Shown: positions 1 to 8,824 of the stretch, piece by piece
How positions within the stretch are numbered: the stretch's first letter is position 1
How the letters are laid out: the number at the start of each line of letters is the position of its first letter
Assembly (NCBI GenBank): GCA_965243545.1
Contig: OZ251573.1
Span: 1,240,001 to 1,304,000, forward strand
Reading direction: 5' to 3'
Length of the DNA: 64,000 bases
Source of the DNA: CATQHW01 sp965243545
GTDB lineage: Bacteria > Spirochaetota > Spirochaetia > SZUA-6 > Bin103
Translations under genes and position numbers: made by a program
Notes under the pieces: generated by a model
Database searches by the model: none
What the model was told of the DNA's origin: nothing
What the model saw: only the letters and a program-made list of their open reading frames with translations

Positions 1-214
1 CGGCCCCGGCCGCTGCCAAGACCGTGTCCACGGTCAGCGGCTGCGCGACGTGCAGCACTGGCCGCACCGGCGGGGCGTCGACACTCCAAGAAATCTGCGG
101 CAACCATGATGGCTCAGCATCCTCCAAGACGCGCAATAAACCCATCAGCGCCATGAAGGCGAGCAGATTGTCCGGCTCCAGCCCGTGAAGCCTATGGCGT
201 CTATCTTCGCTCAT
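1..214 (-). CDS. csx17: Type I-G Cas8 (Csx17-like), N-terminal fragment cut by the window edge
   Basis: About 71 N-terminal residues are visible. The start ATG overlaps the stop of cas3 in an ATGA (212-214 against 211-213), so this is the next gene of the same operon. The translation begins MSEDRRHRLHGLEPDNLLAF and continues into MALMGLLRVLE. An L-x-G-x-x-P-(D/E) start followed by a hydrophobic ALGLLR stretch resembles the N-terminus of Csx17 (Cas8u2), the large Cascade subunit expected in type I-G loci. The family call comes from this short motif plus context: all other I-G genes are present and this position is where cas8 is expected. The rest of the gene lies outside the window, so completeness cannot be judged. 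Confidence 0.7.
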   Translation of the reverse strand, partial: MSEDRRHRLHGLEPDNLLAFMALMGLLRVLEDAEPSWLPQISWSVDAPPVRPVLHVAQPLTVDTVLAAAGA

Positions 215-3186
215 GCTGCGCTCCGATCGGATGCTCGATGGTCGGCAAGGCGCAGGATGGTCTCCATCCGCGCCAACTCCCAAGTCCCGTAGCGCTGCAT
301 GAGGCGCTGGAACATCATCGCCCAATCGAGACCGTCGTAGCCGAAAGCGAGCGACTGCGGCCCCGGCCCGGTTCCCACGCGCCAATTGACGACATCCAGG
401 CATGCGGACAGATCATGTCTCGCCGTCTCTTCGTGCGGGTCGGCGAAACCGAAGAACGGCCGCCCGAGCCCGTGGTGGGTGCCGATGAGCCACAGCACGA
501 GGGCCGGGTCATGCGCTTCCGTAAACCGCGGGTGCGCCATCGCCATCCGTACCGACAGCGCTTCATGCCGCCATCCATCCGGAAGGCCGGCCCGTTCCCG
601 GGCGTGCGGAGAGGGAGGCCGGCCGCTCTTTGCCAGCGCGGGCACACTCGAACGGTTCCACAAGTCGCCCCCGGACAACATGATCTGGAATCGCGAGTCT
701 GCCTTTCCGGCGTCGTGCAGGAACGCAGCCAGTCGCAGGTCGGCGGCTACTTTCGCGGGAAGTCCGAGCGTTTGAGTGAAGTGCTCTACATATGCGACCA
801 CGTCCCTGCAGTGGTCATCCACGGTGACCGGTTGGCCCGGTTGGCGCGACGTGTGCGAAAACGTTTCGTCCTCGGTAACCGGTGTTGCCGGTTCGTCCGT
901 GTCGGATTCCACGTTGAGTCCCTGAGGCGCAACGAGGATCGCTCCGCGCACGAGTTGGAGATCGCCTTCACCGGAAGCAGGGTCTTCTCGATCGTAGGGG
1001 AAGCAGGATGTGATCCTGGCGCCTCTGATCGCCATAAGAGGTTCGCGGATGCTACGCTGCGGTACACGCTGTTCGGCCGGTTCGGCGTCAGCGTCCGCAG
1101 TCTCGACCGGGAGCGCATCCAGAAGGAGGTCCGGCAGATCACGGCTATCGGTTCCTTCCGACGCTGCCAGCACTCGCGCCACGCGTTCCCACCCCCACTG
1201 CGAGTCTTTACGAACCGTGTCGGGCGTAACGCGGACCGCATAGCGTCGGTGTCGATAGGGCAACGCCGCCTCGTCGGCTACGTCTCCGACCGGACTTTCG
1301 GACTTCGGATTCCAGCCGAACTCGTCGCACCCTCCGTATTCCGCAGGAACGATCAGCACGTCGCCGGGTCGGAGGTCCTCCGAGCTGACGATCTCGGTCC
1401 GCGGATCGTCGGACCCGGCCCATCGGAATGCATTCTTTCTCGTCAGAGCCGGCCGCCCTGTACGGTCTGACTCGTCCCGCGCCGGTACGTCTGCGATACG
1501 CGCTGCGCGCTCGGCCTGACCTCCCTGCAGCCATGCGGTCACCGACCAGATCGGGAGCTTGATCATCTCGGCGGCGCGGGGCGGAACAATCTCCATGATC
1601 CGCCGGACGCGGTTGACGCCGTTCCTTTCCTTCAAGTCGGACGCAATGATGTCACTTCGCCAGGCGAGGGAGACCTCGGCCGATGGCCGCTCGGAGCCAT
1701 GCAGGAACAGCCCGACTTCGGGATCGACGGCCGGCGGCGGCGATGTCTGTGACCAGAGACCAAGGTAGGCGGGCATGAGAACCGGCGCTTGCGCTCGGGG
1801 CGCGGCAAGTTCAGCGGTATTGAGGGCGGCGTCGTTCAGCCGGCGCTCGAACGCCGTCACGCCAAAGTCCAGTTTGCTGTCTTCGGCAATCTGGGACAGA
1901 GCGTCCCAGGTCTTGCGAATGCGGTCGCCGTAGATGGGATCATCGGCTTTCTTCGCCAAGTCCTCTGCGATTGCGAGGATGGCGCCAGCGGCCGGAACGG
2001 CTCGGCCGGCCCGGTTCAGGCGTCCGAAGCGCTGGCGGAGAGCATCGAGAGGCGCCGCTTGCGTCACCAACCCGTCGAGGTCGAGATCGACACCGACTTC
2101 AAGGCACTGGGTCGCAACGACGAACAGAGGCGCAGCGTCATTGCGGTCCATACAGCCGGTCCGGTAGGGGGAGAGTCGGCTCGCGATCCGGTCCCGGTCG
2201 ATGTCGCGAGCACGTCCGATCATCAGCAGGGAGTCGGACGCAACATTGCTTTCGTTCCGCAGCTTGTCGAAGATGGTGCGCGCCAGATCGACCCGATTCA
2301 CGACGATGCCGACCGCCGGCGCCGGCACGCCGCCGGCGCGCAACCGGTCTGCCATCTTGAGGGCGGCATCGGCAAAGACATCCGCCGCTGTGGTCCAAAT
2401 CGGCTTCTCCAGTCTGACCGGTTTCGACGCTTCGAGCCGAGTCTTCAGGATGGGATGGTCGCGGTCGTCGGCAGTAAGCGCGAAGTTGGATTGCTCCGAT
2501 ACTCCCGGCGTTGCCGAGAGGAGAGCGGTCTTGATTCTTGCATGTCCTATCGCCTGGACATCGGCAAGGGTCTGCCGGAACGGTTCCGACAGATGCGCTT
2601 CATCAAGAAGGATCAAGCTGTCCGATCCCAGCAGGCCCGCGTGTACCGGCTTCATGCGGTTGGAGACTCCGTAGCCACGAAACAGCAGCCGCGAACCGAC
2701 CTGATCCACGGTCGAACAGAGGATCGTCGGCTGCGTCGGAGTGCGCGCCCAGTCGTGTTCCAACGGCGCACCGCCGCGCAGCCTGCAGGCGACAAGCGGC
2801 GGTGATTCTGGGCCTGCAAGGAGTTGCAGCCGGCGTGCCATTTCGCGGACCACCGCGCCGCCGCGTTCCGTCCCGTTGGGAGGCTCGGCAAATGCTCCGG
2901 AAATCTTCGTGGCTCGTTCGAACGAATCGTCCACCACCAGCCGGCGGTCCACCACCAGTGCAATCCTCAACGCCGCCTTCCACGGTTCGTCCGCACGTAG
3001 CGCAAGATGAAATACTGCAATGTCCAACGCCGCCGTCTTGCCGGCGCCGGTGGGAAGGTCCAGGACCTGTGGCCAGGAGTCATTCTTGGCAAGCAGATCG
3101 ACCAATGCCTGTTGCCAAGGAAACGGGTCGTGACCGTGCACGGCGCGGAAGTAGTGAGCGAAGTCGCCGGGACCCAAGGTCATCAT
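211..3186 (-). CDS. cas3: Cas3 helicase-nuclease, type I-G with C-terminal HD domain
   Basis: This 991-aa protein is the target-degrading helicase-nuclease recruited by Cascade. Helicase motifs come first: Walker A PTGAGKT at about residues 45-51, the Walker B box LLDEAH at about 193-198, LSATP at about 222, and motif VI QRFGRLNRAG at about 390. The HD nuclease lies at the C-terminus, with FLHDAGK at about 823-829, HEAL near 875 and THHGLGR near 905. The helicase-then-HD order is the reverse of most Cas3 proteins and is typical of type I-U/I-G. All motifs look intact. The gene starts 3 nt after the csb2 stop and overlaps the next gene (cas8) by ATGA. The large antisense reading frames over it are GC-driven shadows. 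Confidence 0.93.
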   Translation of the reverse strand: MMTLGPGDFAHYFRAVHGHDPFPWQQALVDLLAKNDSWPQVLDLPTGAGKTAALDIAVFHLALRADEPWKAALRIALVVDRRLVVDDSFERATKISGAFAEPPNGTERGGAVVREMARRLQLLAGPESPPLVACRLRGGAPLEHDWARTPTQPTILCSTVDQVGSRLLFRGYGVSNRMKPVHAGLLGSDSLILLDEAHLSEPFRQTLADVQAIGHARIKTALLSATPGVSEQSNFALTADDRDHPILKTRLEASKPVRLEKPIWTTAADVFADAALKMADRLRAGGVPAPAVGIVVNRVDLARTIFDKLRNESNVASDSLLMIGRARDIDRDRIASRLSPYRTGCMDRNDAAPLFVVATQCLEVGVDLDLDGLVTQAAPLDALRQRFGRLNRAGRAVPAAGAILAIAEDLAKKADDPIYGDRIRKTWDALSQIAEDSKLDFGVTAFERRLNDAALNTAELAAPRAQAPVLMPAYLGLWSQTSPPPAVDPEVGLFLHGSERPSAEVSLAWRSDIIASDLKERNGVNRVRRIMEIVPPRAAEMIKLPIWSVTAWLQGGQAERAARIADVPARDESDRTGRPALTRKNAFRWAGSDDPRTEIVSSEDLRPGDVLIVPAEYGGCDEFGWNPKSESPVGDVADEAALPYRHRRYAVRVTPDTVRKDSQWGWERVARVLAASEGTDSRDLPDLLLDALPVETADADAEPAEQRVPQRSIREPLMAIRGARITSCFPYDREDPASGEGDLQLVRGAILVAPQGLNVESDTDEPATPVTEDETFSHTSRQPGQPVTVDDHCRDVVAYVEHFTQTLGLPAKVAADLRLAAFLHDAGKADSRFQIMLSGGDLWNRSSVPALAKSGRPPSPHARERAGLPDGWRHEALSVRMAMAHPRFTEAHDPALVLWLIGTHHGLGRPFFGFADPHEETARHDLSACLDVVNWRVGTGPGPQSLAFGYDGLDWAMMFQRLMQRYGTWELARMETILRLADHRASDRSAA

Positions 3187-3189
3187 GCC

Positions 3190-4713
3190 TCAGACCGTCG
3201 CACCGCGCAGGCCGCGGCATAGCCCCAGTCCGGTAAAGCGGCCAGCGCCGAGAAAAACCGGGCCGTCGGTCGCGGCGCCGAAGTCGATGACGGCATGCGC
3301 TAGCGGACGGCTGGCAAGCTGCTCGGGAACCTTCCAACGCATCCACGACGGCTCCCCGGACGACGGACGCGCCGGCGGCGCGCCTTCTACCGCCGAGTGC
3401 TTGCCTACTTGAATCCGGTCCGTATCCGGCCGGGGCAGCCCGACGTTCTCGCATGCGCGCGCTACCAGCTCGCGGATCTCCTCATCGTCGCGCCGCTTGA
3501 GGTGACGGTCCAGCACGATCGGGGTCACGCTGGCCCACACCTGCGCCGACCGCACGTAGGGGGAAGGGGAAAGCGACCGCTTGGTCCCCGCTCCGGCGGG
3601 CGCGAGCCGCAACGGCGCGAGGAGCGGCGCTCCCTTCATCTCCAGCACTCGCTGTTCCTGGCCGCGGTCGTACGGCGCAATCGCCTCGAAGGCGGCCCGG
3701 AAGCCCGGAATGTCGGTCAGTTGCGTTTGAGCGGGTGGCACCAGAGCGAAGCCGAATACCCGTCCGTCCGCGTGCGGGTAGCCTGTGAACGCCATTGGCA
3801 TGACCGAAAGATGCGGGAAGCGAGTCGGTTCTCCACTTGGGGTATGTCCTGACACGACCTCGGGGATATGGTCCGCTTGTCCGATGCTCCGGTACCCGCT
3901 CATCAGTGCTCTCCGCAACGCCCGGCAGATCAACGCGGAGCCCCGGATGTCAGGGACGCTTCCGCCGATCGCTTCCAGAACGAGCCATCCGGGCGGCTGT
4001 GCCTCCGCAGTCGGTTCGGACTCGGCAGGCACCGCCGCCCCCGGCGAAATCACCGGTCGCGCCGGGTTGGCGCCGTACGCACGCTCCAGCTCATCCAGGC
4101 GGCCCGGATAAATGCGCCGCCGGGATGGATCGGAGGCGTGTCTCTGCGCCATGCCATCGCCGCCGACGAATCGGCAGCGAACGAGGCTCGCAGAATGACC
4201 GATGTAACCGACGTCACGGGCAACGCTGTCCAATGCTTGAAGTACTCGCGGCGAGGGCGGCGTGGACCACGCCAGCGACATCACCGGATCGTCGGGCCGA
4301 GCCGTTGGGAATCGGCGTTCCTTACGGACTCGCGCCGCAGGAAGCACCGACTGCGCTGTCGTCCAGTCCTTGGAGCTGCTCTCGGGAGGTCGTATACCGC
4401 GCGCCAAGTAATCGCGGAACCATTTCAGCTGCCCAAGTTCTCGCGCCGGCGTCGCCGGATCGTTTGGCGGCACATATACGACAGGCGTGGTGCGGGCCGT
4501 ATAGCGGCTGGCCTGCACCTCAGGCGGCGACTGCGCTTCAAGCCATTCGAGCGCCTGCCGCTCATCGGGACGTTCGCCACGCGCCGCCCAAGCGGAAACG
4601 AGCGCCGAATACACCCGATCGATCTGTGGCGGCCAATCCGGGGCTGCAATCGCTTGTCCGCGGGCAGCCCGACAGACACCAGTCAGGAACTCGATCTCAA
4701 GGACGAGTGTCAC
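3190..4713 (-). CDS. csb2: Csb2 (Cas5-Cas6 fusion), type I-G
   Basis: This 507-aa protein belongs to the Csb2/GSU0054 family, which in type I-G combines the crRNA-handle-binding Cas5 role with the crRNA-processing Cas6 role. The N-terminus (MTLVLEIEFLTGVCRA) forms a first RAMP strand, and the C-terminus has a glycine-rich loop, GAGRFTGLGLC. A GYRSIGQADHIPEVVSGH region in the middle carries candidate catalytic histidines. The start is GTG (4711-4713) and overlaps the csb1 stop in a GTGA, so translation is probably coupled. The repeat it would cleave has a strong 7-bp hairpin, consistent with a Cas6-type substrate. The family call rests on sequence pattern and on its place between csb1 and cas3. 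Confidence 0.88.
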   Translation of the reverse strand: MTLVLEIEFLTGVCRAARGQAIAAPDWPPQIDRVYSALVSAWAARGERPDERQALEWLEAQSPPEVQASRYTARTTPVVYVPPNDPATPARELGQLKWFRDYLARGIRPPESSSKDWTTAQSVLPAARVRKERRFPTARPDDPVMSLAWSTPPSPRVLQALDSVARDVGYIGHSASLVRCRFVGGDGMAQRHASDPSRRRIYPGRLDELERAYGANPARPVISPGAAVPAESEPTAEAQPPGWLVLEAIGGSVPDIRGSALICRALRRALMSGYRSIGQADHIPEVVSGHTPSGEPTRFPHLSVMPMAFTGYPHADGRVFGFALVPPAQTQLTDIPGFRAAFEAIAPYDRGQEQRVLEMKGAPLLAPLRLAPAGAGTKRSLSPSPYVRSAQVWASVTPIVLDRHLKRRDDEEIRELVARACENVGLPRPDTDRIQVGKHSAVEGAPPARPSSGEPSWMRWKVPEQLASRPLAHAVIDFGAATDGPVFLGAGRFTGLGLCRGLRGATV

Positions 4714-5933
4714 TCGTCTTCTTCATCGCGTCCGGCGCCTTCAAGCGCCAGATCGCGGCTGCGTCGAACGATTTCGACCAGCTTGGGTTGCGGCGTCAGC
4801 GTAAGCCCCTGGAACGCGAAGCCGGCTTCCTCGGCACGCCGGTACGCTTCGACGTACAGCGCACGAGCCTCGGCCCGGTCCAACTCCACGGTTTCCGTCG
4901 TGCCGTCGGCGTGCACGACCTCCAGCGGGGCGGCGCCATCGCACACCAGATCGCAACGGGAGCGGAGCGCGTAACCGGCGGCGTCCTGCTCACAGAGCGC
5001 GACAAGGCCGAGCGCCGCAAGCAGCGCACGCCCAGCCGCATCGCGATCGCCTCCGCCGAACCTCAGCCGCCGCAGCCCGGCCAGCGTGATCACCGCCCGG
5101 TGTTCGGCGTAGGCGCAGGTGGCGCCAAGAGGCTGGATGGAAGGTGTGATGTTCCCGTGGTTGATTTCGGAGGGTCGGACCTTCTTGGCTCGCTTTCCGG
5201 CATCCTCCTGGTCAGTGCTCCAACCCGTCGGCCCCTTGAACACGTCGACTTTGCGAAGAACGCCCAACGGATCGATGCGGCTGCCGGTGCGCCGACCAGC
5301 GGTACGAGGCTCCGTTGCATCGGTTCGCCGATCCACGTTGACTTCCTCTACCGGAACGTCCACCCCGACAATCTCCGAGACGAGCGCACGCGGGAACTTG
5401 GCGCCGAGCCCGCCTCCTTCGCCTTGGCTATGCCACGCGCCAAAAAGCAGGGCTGCAGGAGATAGTTCGAGCAGCGCGGTTGCGTCAGCGGGTTTCGCCT
5501 CAGCGAGGCGGCGGCCCGGCTCGCTCTGCATGAACGGCACGCCGTCCAGGAAGCTGTCGCGCAGAATCGCGTCGTACACGCGGTGCGGCGCCTCCAGGGA
5601 GGTGATCCGCTCCAGCGGATGCAGGCCGGTGTCCTTGAAGTCGACCGTGACGTAGGGCAACGGCATCTTCCGATCCTCAGTGGCGGCCGCCAAAAGCGCT
5701 TCCTCCAGGCGGTTCGCTTGGCTCTGGACGCTGTCGATCAGGACGCACCATATGTCCTTGCCGTCGATCCGGCGGCGTTCGAACACATGACGCGGCGGGC
5801 TTTCTCGCCGTTCGCCGGGGTAGGTCGGCGGAAAGAGCTTGTCGCCGGCCCCGCCGGCTGGCTGCAGACGTCGCATCCGGCGGATGGCCGCATCGTCGCT
5901 GATGGCATCGTCTAGTGTCGAAATGGAAATCAC
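4710..5933 (-). CDS. csb1: Csb1 (Cas7 backbone), type I-G
   Basis: This 407-aa protein is of the Csb1/GSU0053 family, the Cas7-type subunit that coats the crRNA spacer in type I-G Cascade. Recognisable conserved blocks are DSVQSQANRLEEAL (about residues 67-80), the SPAALLFGAWHSQG block followed by GLGAKFPRALVSEIVGVD (about 156-190), and RPSEINHGNI near 260. The start is GTG at 5931-5933. It overlaps the stop of the small upstream gene in a GTGA and has AGGAG 8 nt upstream. The C-terminus is acidic and ends by overlapping the csb2 start. It is the first recognisable cas gene of the effector operon. Confidence 0.92.
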   Translation of the reverse strand: MISISTLDDAISDDAAIRRMRRLQPAGGAGDKLFPPTYPGERRESPPRHVFERRRIDGKDIWCVLIDSVQSQANRLEEALLAAATEDRKMPLPYVTVDFKDTGLHPLERITSLEAPHRVYDAILRDSFLDGVPFMQSEPGRRLAEAKPADATALLELSPAALLFGAWHSQGEGGGLGAKFPRALVSEIVGVDVPVEEVNVDRRTDATEPRTAGRRTGSRIDPLGVLRKVDVFKGPTGWSTDQEDAGKRAKKVRPSEINHGNITPSIQPLGATCAYAEHRAVITLAGLRRLRFGGGDRDAAGRALLAALGLVALCEQDAAGYALRSRCDLVCDGAAPLEVVHADGTTETVELDRAEARALYVEAYRRAEEAGFAFQGLTLTPQPKLVEIVRRSRDLALEGAGRDEEDE

Positions 5934-6178
5934 GTGGTCACTCCTGGCTCGGTCCTTTGGTCTTCGATCTGATGAGCTCCATCATACCGCTGAGACGGGG
6001 GTGCATGTCCCGTGGAGCGCACTTCATGGTACTCTCCGCGAAACGTTTCCCGCAGCTCTGAGCGTATCCACGGCAATTGACGTATCTCCTCACGACCGAT
6101 CACGATACGGACAAGGCGTTCATGACGATCGTTATAACCCATTTGCGTATCTGTATCTGCTTCATTTTCATTTGCCAT
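5930..6178 (-). CDS. Small unknown protein (82 aa) heading the type I-G effector operon
   Basis: I do not recognise this protein. It begins MANENEADTDTQMGYNDRHE, is rich in charged residues (RIVIGREEIRQLPWIRSELR in the middle), and has no membrane segment or cysteine. The case for a real gene is strong. A GGAGGAGA ribosome-binding site sits 7-8 nt before the ATG at 6176-6178, a promoter lies about 80 nt upstream, and its stop overlaps the GTG of csb1 in a GTGA, the same junction style as the rest of the operon. Its codon use and base composition are more AT-rich than csb1. It could be an accessory Cascade subunit, a small regulator or an operon leader peptide; nothing in the sequence decides between these. 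Confidence 0.72.
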   Translation of the reverse strand: MANENEADTDTQMGYNDRHERLVRIVIGREEIRQLPWIRSELRETFRGEYHEVRSTGHAPPSQRYDGAHQIEDQRTEPGVTT

Positions 6179-6254
6179 TTGCGTGTCTCCTCCTTTTGGA
6201 TTTGTTTCATGGCGGCTTGTTAGGTCGTCTGCTACTCCGACGCTACTCAAACAA

Positions 6255-6283
6255 AGCATACTGACCAAAGAAGCCGGGGTCAA
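6255..6283 (-). promoter_or_regulatory. Sigma70-type promoter of the type I-G effector operon
   Basis: On the minus strand TTGACC (6283-6278) and TATGCT (6260-6255) are separated by exactly 17 nt. This places a start site about 70 nt upstream of the 82-aa gene that heads the csb1-csb2-cas3-cas8 operon. The match to the -35 box is 5 of 6 and to the -10 box 4 of 6. It is the only good candidate seen between 6179 and 6500. Confidence 0.5.
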
Positions 6284-6384
6284 GTCGCCCCGGAAACGAG
6301 CCCCGGCCGTGCCGATGCTCCTGCGACGGTACTCTCTTCGATGTAGCCGCTTCCCACTAGGGGGGTAGAGGCGAAAGTCACCAC

Positions 6385-6405
6385 GCGAGCCGCCAGACGG
6401 CTCGC
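6385..6405. other. Perfect 8-bp hairpin between hicB and the cas effector promoter
   Basis: GCGAGCCG, a 5-nt loop CCAGA, then CGGCTCGC. No T-run follows on either strand, so it is at best a weak terminator for hicB. Apart from this hairpin and the promoter at 6255-6283, I see nothing coding between 6179 and 6501. Confidence 0.3.
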
Positions 6406-6501
6406 ATAGGGACAGGGTACGCACATCGAGATGGCTGCGTCAACTGCGGCGCCACGGCTCAAAGGTTGGGCGCGCGCCGCAGCTGGCCTCCGGCGCCGGA
6501 C

Positions 6502-6921
6502 TCACGAGGGAGCGTCCGCCGCGGTCACGTGCCGGCGTCGGCCGACGGCTCTCAAGGCATCTTCCACTCGGTCAAGGCGCGAGCGGTGTTCCAGGTCCAG
6601 GACTCGATCGACCTGTGGCAGGCGCCAACCAAGACGGCGGCCAAGCTCCGCCTTGCCGATCTCCTGGTCCCGCATCTCCTGGTATAGTATTACCTTCGCC
6701 GCGGTGAGGGCCGGTAGCGTGGCCCGCACCGTGCCGCCGGATGGTGCGGGAATGTCATCCGCGTCGTGGATGCGAGCTGCGATGGCTTCCTCGAGTGCGC
6801 CGACGGCGCGCGCCAGCGCTTCGTCGCGATCATCGCCGAACGTCGTGAGCTCCGGGAAGTCGGGAGCCGTCGCCAGTACGGTCCCGTCGTCGTCTTGGAG
6901 TTCTATCGGATAGGAAAGCAT
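6502..6921 (-). CDS. hicB: HicB-family antitoxin with C-terminal DNA-binding domain
   Basis: This 139-aa protein starts MLSYPIELQDDDGTVLATAP and continues DFPELTTFGDDRDEALARA, the partial RNase H-like fold typical of HicB antitoxins. After a linker it has a helix-turn-helix-like tail (IGKAELGRRLGWRLPQVDRV). HicB normally neutralises the HicA mRNA interferase and represses its own promoter. The ATG (6919-6921) shares its A with the TGA of a short upstream reading frame, the arrangement expected for hicA-hicB coupling. That upstream frame is only a fragment (see the next entry), so the antitoxin appears orphaned. The gene lies between the effector and adaptation arms of the CRISPR locus. Confidence 0.8.
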   Translation of the reverse strand: MLSYPIELQDDDGTVLATAPDFPELTTFGDDRDEALARAVGALEEAIAARIHDADDIPAPSGGTVRATLPALTAAKVILYQEMRDQEIGKAELGRRLGWRLPQVDRVLDLEHRSRLDRVEDALRAVGRRRHVTAADAPS

Positions 6922-7022
6922 CAGTTCCGGTCCTTTTTGATCTTGGCGACGAGCGTCGCGCCAAGCTCCGTCCGCGACCCATCCTTGCTCAAGGATGGCG
7001 TCCGACACAACCGACAATGGAC
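6921..7022 (-). pseudogene. Possible remnant of a HicA-like toxin 3' end
   Basis: Just upstream of hicB an open stretch of about 33 codons ends KDGSRTELGATLVAKIKKDR-N and stops in a TGATG overlap with the hicB start. A KELG-x-x-LV-x-KI-x-KD pattern loosely resembles a HicA C-terminus. A TAA at 7023-7025 closes the frame upstream, so any toxin has lost its N-terminal part. Call based mainly on position; the similarity is weak. Confidence 0.25.
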
Positions 7023-7153
7023 TTAGAGGGAAGGCAGCCGATCCCGTGGGGACGAACGGCAGGCGCAACGTGAGGCGGGAACCCGCTTGCTCACAATCGG
7101 ACCAAGGGAAGCTCGCGCCGTCCCCCGCCGCCGCGCCGGAGGACCGCCCGCTG

Positions 7154-8803
7154 ATGCCAGCGCGCATGGTCAACGAGTTCCGGTACTGCCCGCGGCTGGC
7201 GTACCTGGAGTGGGTGCAGGGCGAGTGGGCGGATTCCGAGGACACCGTGCAGGGCCGCCACGCCCATCGGCGGGCGGATCGCCGGGGAGGCTCGTTGCCC
7301 GCGCCGGAAGACGTCGACCAGGACCTCAAGCTGCACGCGCGGTCGGTCACGTTGTCATCGCCCCGGCTGGGGTTGATCGCCCGCATGGACCTGATCGAGT
7401 CGGAAGGCGAGGCGGTGGTGCCGGTCGACTACAAGCGCGGCAAGCGCCCGCACGTCGAGCGCGGCGCGTACGAGCCGGAGATGGTGCAGCTCTGCGTCCA
7501 GGGCATGATCCTGCGGGAGCACGGCTACGCCTGCGATGAAGGCGTGCTGTACTTCGCCGCCAGCCGGGAACGGGTGCGCGTAGCGTTCGACGACGAACTG
7601 ATCCGGACCACGCGGCAGGCGGTCGACGGGCTGCGCGCCGTAGCTGCGGCCGGCGTGATCCCGCCGCCGCTGGAGGACAGCCCGAAGTGTCCGCGCTGCT
7701 CGCTGGTCGGCATCTGCCTGCCGGACGAGATCAACCATCTCAGCCTGTTGACCCGATCCGAGGCGCCCCGGCCGATCGCGGTGCCGTCTACCGACGCCTT
7801 GCCGCTCTACGTGCAGGCGCACGGCGCGAAGGTGGCCAAGTCGGGCGAGACCCTGGTCGTCAGCGTCGACGGCCGCCCGGTGGGGAAGGCGCGCCTCGTC
7901 GACGTCTCCCAGGTCGTCCTGATGGGGAACGTCCACGTCACCACGCAGTGCCTGCACGATCTGATGTGGCGGGACATCCCCGTCACGTGGCACAGCTTCG
8001 GCGGTTGGTTCTACGGCCACACGGCCGGCAACGGCCACAAGAACGTCGAACTGCGGACCGCCCAGTACCGGGCGAGCTTCGACGCCGAAACGTGTCTGCG
8101 CTTCGCCCGCGATCTGGTGTGGGCCAAGATCGCCAACTGCCGCACGCTGCTGCGGCGCAACTGGAAGCGGGCCGACGACAACCGCGGCGTGCTGATCGAA
8201 ATGAAGGAGGACAGCCGGCAAGCGCGTCGGGCGGAGTCGCTGGCCGCGCTGCTCGGCCTTGAAGGGACGGCGGCTGCGCGCTACTTCCGCGCGCTCCCGG
8301 CGCTGTTGAGCGACAGCGCCGCCGAGCAGGCAGCGTTCGACTTCCGCACGCGGAACCGCCGTCCGCCGACCGATCCGGTCAACGCGTTGCTGTCGTTCGC
8401 GTATTCGCTGCTGGTCCGCGCCTGGACGGTGACGCTCGCGGCGGTCGGGTTCGACCCCTTCCGCGGACTGTACCACCAGCCGCGGTACGGCCGGCCGGCG
8501 CTGGCGCTGGACCTGATGGAGCCGTTCCGGCCGCTGATCGCCGACTCGGTGGTGATGCAGACCATCAACAACGGCGAGGTCCGAGCGGCGGACTTCACGG
8601 CCGGGCCGGGCAGCGTCGCCCTGGCCCCCGAGGGGCGGCGCCGGTTCATCGCGGCGTTCGAGCGCCGTCTGAGCCACGAGATCGTCCATCCGCTGTTCGG
8701 TTACCGCGTCAGCTACCGCCGGCTGATGGAGATGCAGGCGCGGTTGCTGGGACGCTTCCTGCTGGGAGAGCTCCCGGTGTACCCCAACTTCACGACGCGG
8801 TGA
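7154..8803 (+). CDS. cas4-cas1: Cas4-Cas1 fusion, type I-G spacer integrase
   Basis: This is a fused adaptation protein of about 549 aa. The Cas4 part begins MPARMVNEFRYCPRLAYLEW and has the RecB-like motifs GLIARMDLIE, PVDYKRGK and MVQLCVQGM. Its iron-sulfur cysteines are CPRL at the start and CPRCSLVGIC near residue 180. The Cas1 part follows, with LLGLEGTAAARYF (catalytic Glu), RPPTDPVNALLSFAYSLL, GLYHQPRYGRPALALDLME (catalytic His and Asp) and a C-terminal helix. Cas4 selects and trims PAM-bearing prespacers and Cas1 integrates them. The frame is open upstream to an ATG at 6995, but that extension is low-complexity and overlaps the hicB promoter region. The ATG at 7154, after GGAGGA, fits the family start. 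Cas4-1 fusion is a hallmark of I-U/I-G. Confidence 0.93.
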   Translation: MPARMVNEFRYCPRLAYLEWVQGEWADSEDTVQGRHAHRRADRRGGSLPAPEDVDQDLKLHARSVTLSSPRLGLIARMDLIESEGEAVVPVDYKRGKRPHVERGAYEPEMVQLCVQGMILREHGYACDEGVLYFAASRERVRVAFDDELIRTTRQAVDGLRAVAAAGVIPPPLEDSPKCPRCSLVGICLPDEINHLSLLTRSEAPRPIAVPSTDALPLYVQAHGAKVAKSGETLVVSVDGRPVGKARLVDVSQVVLMGNVHVTTQCLHDLMWRDIPVTWHSFGGWFYGHTAGNGHKNVELRTAQYRASFDAETCLRFARDLVWAKIANCRTLLRRNWKRADDNRGVLIEMKEDSRQARRAESLAALLGLEGTAAARYFRALPALLSDSAAEQAAFDFRTRNRRPPTDPVNALLSFAYSLLVRAWTVTLAAVGFDPFRGLYHQPRYGRPALALDLMEPFRPLIADSVVMQTINNGEVRAADFTAGPGSVALAPEGRRRFIAAFERRLSHEIVHPLFGYRVSYRRLMEMQARLLGRFLLGELPVYPNFTTR

Positions 8804-8824
8804 GCGCCGGGTGAAGGGCGGCTG

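Noticed and set aside
238..5465. Long plus-strand frames over cas3, csb2 and csb1
   Set aside because: High GC makes antisense frames stop-free; they have no family motifs, and the minus-strand genes are well supported.
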